From: Pseudarthrobacter chlorophenolicus A6
GTDB lineage: Bacteria > Actinomycetota > Actinomycetes > Actinomycetales > Micrococcaceae
Reading direction: 5' to 3'
NCBI RefSeq assembly: GCF_000022025.1
Contig: NC_011886.1
Location: 124,001 to 188,000, forward strand
DNA length: 64,000 nucleotides
The position numbers and the translations under genes were made by a program. Below are positions 59,915 through 64,000 of the stretch, one piece after another (within the stretch, counting starts at the first letter, position 1; every line of letters starts with the position of its first letter). Below the pieces are notes generated by a model that saw nothing but the letters and a program-made list of their open reading frames with translations, had not been told where the DNA came from and made no database searches.

Positions 59915-62725
59915 TCAGTCCTTGTACGTGCTTCTCACGGCCTGTCGGATTCGAGCTGAAGGATGTTCTGCAGCGACGGCAAGCAGTTCGTGAACTACGG
60001 TCTCTTCTGCAGACACTGTCAGTCGCGAGACCACCGAGGAAGCGCTTTGCGTTCCGCCCAAGACGAGTGTTTTAGAAAGGGCCGTGACCACGACGCCTGA
60101 GGCTCGTCCTGAAGCGACCAGTTTGCTCAGGCCAGATAGCGCTGCATCACGGACCGTTTGGTTGTTGTCTCCTGCCAGTGCCATTAGCACTTCACTTTCC
60201 GCAGCGTCACCGTGTTTCTCGATGATGCGGGCGCTAGACGCACGATGGGCTGCGTTCCCGCCAAGAAGCTCCCGCACCACGTGGTTGCGCGATAGTTCAT
60301 CTGTAAGCGCGGAAAACGCTTCTGCTGCCAACCCGCGAACATCCTTGTCGTCGTCAAGGAACTGTCGGCCGGGCGCGCTGTCCCGCAGGGGGAAGACGTG
60401 CTCGGCAAGCTGCTTCTTGGTCTCCTCTGAAAGCCCTGCCCCGTGCATTGCGAGGACGGTCAGTGCCCCGGAGCGTTCTCTGCCCAAGACATGAGGAGCG
60501 GTCAGCAACAACTGAATGCGATCCCAACGCGCGTACTGATGGTGCCAGACACTCAGGAGTGCCAGGGCTTCGCCGGGGTCAAGTCCACCAACCGAGTGCA
60601 TGCCGTTGGCTGCATTGTCGATGAGGGAATCAATGACGCCGCATAGGCGGTCGACTAGGGCCGCAACTGCGTCGCTTGGAAGATCTCTGACATCCTCGAT
60701 GGCCTCAAAAGCGAGGAGTTCACCGGCGCGGGCGCGTTGATGTATCTCGGAACGGCTTTCGGGTACCGCCTTAGCCGCGACCGCCAAATATGCTTCACGT
60801 AGGTATGCGGCGTCTGTCTTGCTGCGTTCTGCAGCGCGCTGACGATGACTCTCAGTCCATGCGGACTCCGGTATCACGTGAATTAGTCGGGCAAGTGTCT
60901 GTGCGGCGCCGTCATCGGTGATAGCTGCTTCATTGAGGAAGTAGTCAATCACGGTGTGTTGGGCAGTTTCGCTCATCGTCCAGACCATGGATTTGAGTAG
61001 GTCGATGATCTTGTAGAGCAGGCTGAAGGTAGGCCGAACGCGTTCGGAGTAGGGCTGTGGGTCTCGGAGGGTTGCAAGCGCCCATGCACAGATCTGGTCG
61101 GCTTGCGCGGGTTCGATCACGTCGCCGGCGGCAGTCAGCATCTCGATATCTGCTAGTGCGCTTGTTCGGGTTGAACGGGATAAATCCACAATGGAAGCCG
61201 CGATTCGGGCGGCCTTTGCAGGTCCCCTCCTTATTATGTGCCGGGTGGCGAGGCGGGCGCTCTCACTATCGCCGGAGACCCGTAAGCGGGTTAACCGGGC
61301 GGCGACCGCCTCAGCGCTGTCTGTAGGGTCGGAAGTCATAAGGAAGTGTTTCCCCAGCGCGCCAGTTGCATGGCGCCAGCCGTCGTGGTCGCCTGCGCAC
61401 GATGCGAGAAGCGCCGCGGACAGCAGACGCCTGTGTGTCTCGTCTGAGTTGCCGATGCGAATCGACGGATCCTCGCTCCAAGCGCGGAATCCTTCAGAGA
61501 GGTGAGCCGACAGCCCGTAAGACGTGATCTGGCTTCTCCACCATGATGCAGGGTTGTCGTTGCGTTGAACGATGTTGGCAAGGTCTCCCTTCATCCAGCC
61601 CGCGGCCTTGAATGACGTCCCGGCACACGCACCCGCAATTGCGGCCGCTGTCACGTCGTGCGGTGCCTCGCGGTGAATTCGCTGGGTCGCCATCGCGAGG
61701 TCGAACGCATCTTCGTGTCGCCCCGTTTCAAGGAGCAATCGGGCTCGTTGAGCTTCCAGCCACGCGTGATCAACGGAGGTGTAGTCGTCGTGCTCCAGGG
61801 CATCCTGGACAACCCGAAGGGCGGTGTCAGCGTCGTTCTCCCATAGGTGATGGATACAGCACAACACAACGGCGGCAGCCCTTTCTGGGGGAGTCGATGC
61901 CGCTCCGACAAGTCCAATTAGATCGTCGGAATTTCCTTCATACTGCCAGCGATGAAGGGCGGCAGTAGCGCGCCAAGACCAGTCATCGGATTTTCGGGCT
62001 TCCTCGAGCGATAGACCCTTCCGGGTTGCGTCGGGTTCTTGCGCACTACCCGAAAAATCGAACGGGTCCAGAATCCTCTCGATATCCATGCGCAGCAGTG
62101 CCTGCAAAGCGAGTGCTTCCTGCCCGGTTATCGAATCCGGCGCCAGATTGGGGTGAGGTGCTATGAGCCGGGGAGTGATGAGGGCATGCCGGATTTCATC
62201 TGCCGGGGGAAGATGCACCGCACCCGTCCACGCCGTTCCGTCCCAATTGGGGGCCGCGAGTTGTGTGAGGGCGACATCGGACAATGCTTCATTGTGATCG
62301 GAGTCGACGGTCTGTGAGGCCGACAGGAGTATTTTCGCGCCCTTGCCGGTCGAGACGACCCGCTCAGGTGTTACGTGAACCCAGTATGAAAGATTCTTCT
62401 CTTGGTCGCGCAGGATGACCACGTGTGGCAGGGCGTGCCTGAGCCAGTAGTCGAAGTGTTCACGGTCGCCTTCAGTGAACCACCAACCGGTGATCGTGCC
62501 GTCGGTGTCCCTCTGTGGGGAGGTGAAGTATGACGGTCCGGTCTTGACTTGGGCTCCCATAACGGCGCCGAGTTCGAACCTGCGGGTGTCCCGGGGACGC
62601 AGATACAAATCTGTGCCTGTGTCGTGCCGGCTGTCGATCACGCCGCCCCAGCCCAAACGCTCGAATTGCGCCAAGACCTCAGACTCACCCGATGTTCCAA
62701 TAGCTTCATTTTTAGGCGCCCGCAC
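59915..62725 (-). CDS. DUF4365 domain protein with long helical repeat region
   Basis: 936 residues. The N-terminal ~170 residues are a DUF4365 domain with a PD-(D/E)XK-like nuclease pattern: GTSGESEVLAQFERLGW, DTGTDLYLRP, and GAVMGAQVKTGPSYF as the (E/Q)xK strand. The remaining ~750 residues are helical repeats, TPR-like then HEAT-like (ARLLLETGRHEDAFDLAM; VRDAALSGLSKLVASG). GTG 62725 follows GGGAGG and begins right after the TAA of the upstream gene when that gene is read in its corrected frame. The role may be nucleic-acid cleavage triggered through the repeats, as in defence systems, but this is inference. Confidence 0.8.
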   Translation of the reverse strand: MRAPKNEAIGTSGESEVLAQFERLGWGGVIDSRHDTGTDLYLRPRDTRRFELGAVMGAQVKTGPSYFTSPQRDTDGTITGWWFTEGDREHFDYWLRHALPHVVILRDQEKNLSYWVHVTPERVVSTGKGAKILLSASQTVDSDHNEALSDVALTQLAAPNWDGTAWTGAVHLPPADEIRHALITPRLIAPHPNLAPDSITGQEALALQALLRMDIERILDPFDFSGSAQEPDATRKGLSLEEARKSDDWSWRATAALHRWQYEGNSDDLIGLVGAASTPPERAAAVVLCCIHHLWENDADTALRVVQDALEHDDYTSVDHAWLEAQRARLLLETGRHEDAFDLAMATQRIHREAPHDVTAAAIAGACAGTSFKAAGWMKGDLANIVQRNDNPASWWRSQITSYGLSAHLSEGFRAWSEDPSIRIGNSDETHRRLLSAALLASCAGDHDGWRHATGALGKHFLMTSDPTDSAEAVAARLTRLRVSGDSESARLATRHIIRRGPAKAARIAASIVDLSRSTRTSALADIEMLTAAGDVIEPAQADQICAWALATLRDPQPYSERVRPTFSLLYKIIDLLKSMVWTMSETAQHTVIDYFLNEAAITDDGAAQTLARLIHVIPESAWTESHRQRAAERSKTDAAYLREAYLAVAAKAVPESRSEIHQRARAGELLAFEAIEDVRDLPSDAVAALVDRLCGVIDSLIDNAANGMHSVGGLDPGEALALLSVWHHQYARWDRIQLLLTAPHVLGRERSGALTVLAMHGAGLSEETKKQLAEHVFPLRDSAPGRQFLDDDKDVRGLAAEAFSALTDELSRNHVVRELLGGNAAHRASSARIIEKHGDAAESEVLMALAGDNNQTVRDAALSGLSKLVASGRASGVVVTALSKTLVLGGTQSASSVVSRLTVSAEETVVHELLAVAAEHPSARIRQAVRSTYKD

Positions 62726-63890
62726 TTACGCCTCCCTCATATCGTCGGCTACAACGCGGACGTTGCGCATTGCAGAACCAGTGAATACGAGCGGAACAAA
62801 TGAGTCTCGAAACCCGATTCCTGCGGGACGCTGGACAGGCCCGCCACCGGGAGGATTGGTAAGTGGGAACCTCATCCCGACCGGCGCCTTGGCAGAAATA
62901 TGGCGAGGGTGTGGTCCGCCCACCGGATAGCCAGGGTGCGAGGGCCCCTGGCGATTGGGGGGGGAGGTTCGGCCTCCCCCCAAAATGTCTTGCAGCTGCC
63001 ACATGGAACATCGCGCCATGCGTCCAAACGATCATGTACGCCTCGGCGAGAATAGCAGGGACATCCACCCTCAACTGGGTCAGTTCCAGCCCCTGACGAT
63101 GCCCGGCCACCCTGGGTGCCTGTGCGAGTACCTCGATAACTGGGCGATCAAAAATATCAAGGGCATCCGGTCCTGTCAGTGCACTAAGTGGAATGGTCCC
63201 GTCTGCGCTGGGAGGAGTGGAAGCGAACGATACTTTGAGGTCATCGCGAGCCCGGACCGATAGGCCGTGCTTGACCTTATTGTGAGCGGCGTTGAGTTGA
63301 AGTTCGTGTCCCGCGAGGAGGTCAATCGCAAACTGGAGCCAGTCGGCGAACACATTGGAGGCTGATGCAAGTTGCTCGGTCATCCCGCCCTGAAGGTCAT
63401 GTTGGCGGAGAACCAAGCGGGCAAATTTCATCGGAGCCTCTGGAGACGAAAAGAACTCCTGGAGTTGTTCGACGACCTGATCGAGTTGGTTTGGCCCCGT
63501 GGACAGCGCCTCCCAGACGCATGGTTCCGCAACTTTCATTCCTGAGGAGAGCGCCGCCGTCAACCGCACAAGGGACTCGGCCGCGTGGTGCCGCAGGGCA
63601 TAGGCATCGGTGGCAACTTGTGTTGTTATGGACTTTGGAGAGATATCGGGAAAAAAGCTGTCAGATTGGCCGAGAAACTGAGCAAATTTCTTAGCTTTTT
63701 TATCTTGGTCTGGCACATCTTCATTTGCCATTACGGGATGTGTCTTGCTGTCACCGCCACAGTCCGCCCACCGCAGCACCATTCCAATTCGCAGGCTGAA
63801 GTACCCGTAGGGATCAGACGACAGGAAAGTGTCGTCAAGCTCCTGGCGCTGCTCAGTCGTGAGGTTCGGCCCGGCAGGTGGAAGATACAT
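62726..63890 (-). CDS. hypothetical protein, frame-disrupted at a G8/C6 hairpin
   Basis: I do not recognise the family. The N-terminal ~300 residues are helical, with LRHHAAESLVRLTAAL and NAAHNKVKHGLSVRARDD; the N-K-x-K-H-G pattern recalls HEPN-like proteins. Near 62957-62981 the minus strand reads through homopolymers and a hairpin (GGGGGGAGG-TTCGG-CCTCCCCCC on the plus strand). In the direct frame the tail turns Arg/Cys-rich and runs 14 bases into the next gene. In the shifted frame it reads DSFVPLVFTGSAMRNVRVV and ends exactly before the DUF4365 GTG start. The shifted tail is therefore the likely original. Whether this is a real mutation, a phase-variable site or a sequencing error is open. 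Confidence 0.65.
62957..62981. repeat. G8 tract and hairpin inside the disrupted gene
   Basis: G8 at 62957-62964, then A, GG, TTCGG, CC, T and C6 at 62976-62981. The pairing GGGGGGAGG with CCTCCCCCC makes a 9-bp stem with homopolymer ends, a classic site for slippage. Confidence 0.7.
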
Positions 63891-64000
63891 CTAATAAGCG
63901 TAGGTCCACGCAACCCACTGACTTTGCCGCCCCGCCGAGCCATTAGGAAAGGAAGCCTCATCTAATCGACTGGTGTTGCAAGAAAGGTCCGCCAAGTTCT

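Overview
The window is high-GC DNA with frequent GTG and TTG starts, translationally coupled genes and actinobacterial families (LytR-CpsA-Psr protein, DUF6855, class E/F-type sortase, SigK-type promoters, the PEP synthase/PSRP pair). It most resembles a soil Micrococcaceae chromosome of the Arthrobacter/Pseudarthrobacter group. That placement is inference from gene content; no marker gene is present. I see no rRNA, tRNA, CRISPR array or intact insertion sequence.

Region 1 (1-12.4 kb) is sugar and central metabolism. It holds the end of a sugar-phosphate isomerase/epimerase gene, an inositol-dehydrogenase-like oxidoreductase, ppsA with its regulator ppsR overlapping by one base, a DUF5107-TPR protein coupled to a cellulase-like hydrolase with an AraC regulator downstream, and a LytR-CpsA-Psr protein. 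A 0.75 kb gene-poor stretch and two coupled small unknown genes follow (13.1-13.6 kb).

Region 2 (13.6-47.4 kb) is a large catabolic island and the most interesting part. It is bracketed by two paralogous TetR regulators, each next to CTAAC/GTTAG palindromes. It also carries a GAF-AAA-Fis activator-type regulator without a GAFTGA loop. The enzymes are two D-2-hydroxyacid dehydrogenases, a class III aminotransferase, a FAH-family hydrolase, HyuA/HyuB, three Gfo/Idh/MocA oxidoreductases, IolD, an aldehyde dehydrogenase, a TrpB paralogue, an SDR, an IlvD/Edd dehydratase and a large FAD/Fe-S oxidase. Uptake is by two near-duplicate APC permeases and a ribose/inositol-type ABC importer. A recurrent 17-bp palindrome (TGTCCCA-N3-TGGGACA type) recurs at least seven times across the island, which suggests one regulon. 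The permeases share a duplicated promoter that also encodes similar 15-residue tails on two unrelated upstream proteins. The substrate is unknown; an inositol derivative carrying nitrogen is the simplest guess.

Region 3 (48.2-58.9 kb) is an envelope/secretion module lying between two diverged copies of a ~75-bp repeat. It has a membrane-anchored GH26-like hydrolase, an orphan GAF histidine kinase, a lipoprotein, a sortase, a sortase-substrate-like CHRD protein, a fasciclin lipoprotein, a membrane-anchored sulfite-oxidase-like molybdoenzyme, a DUF6855 protein and a broken nucleotidyltransferase gene. SigK-like promoter elements sit on both sides of the CHRD/fasciclin divergent intergenic region.

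Region 4 (59.1-64 kb) holds a small membrane protein and a two-gene unit on the minus strand. The first gene of the unit is unknown and is frame-disrupted at a G8/C6 hairpin. The second is a 936-residue DUF4365 nuclease-fold/repeat protein. The pair looks like an accessory, possibly defence-related, locus.
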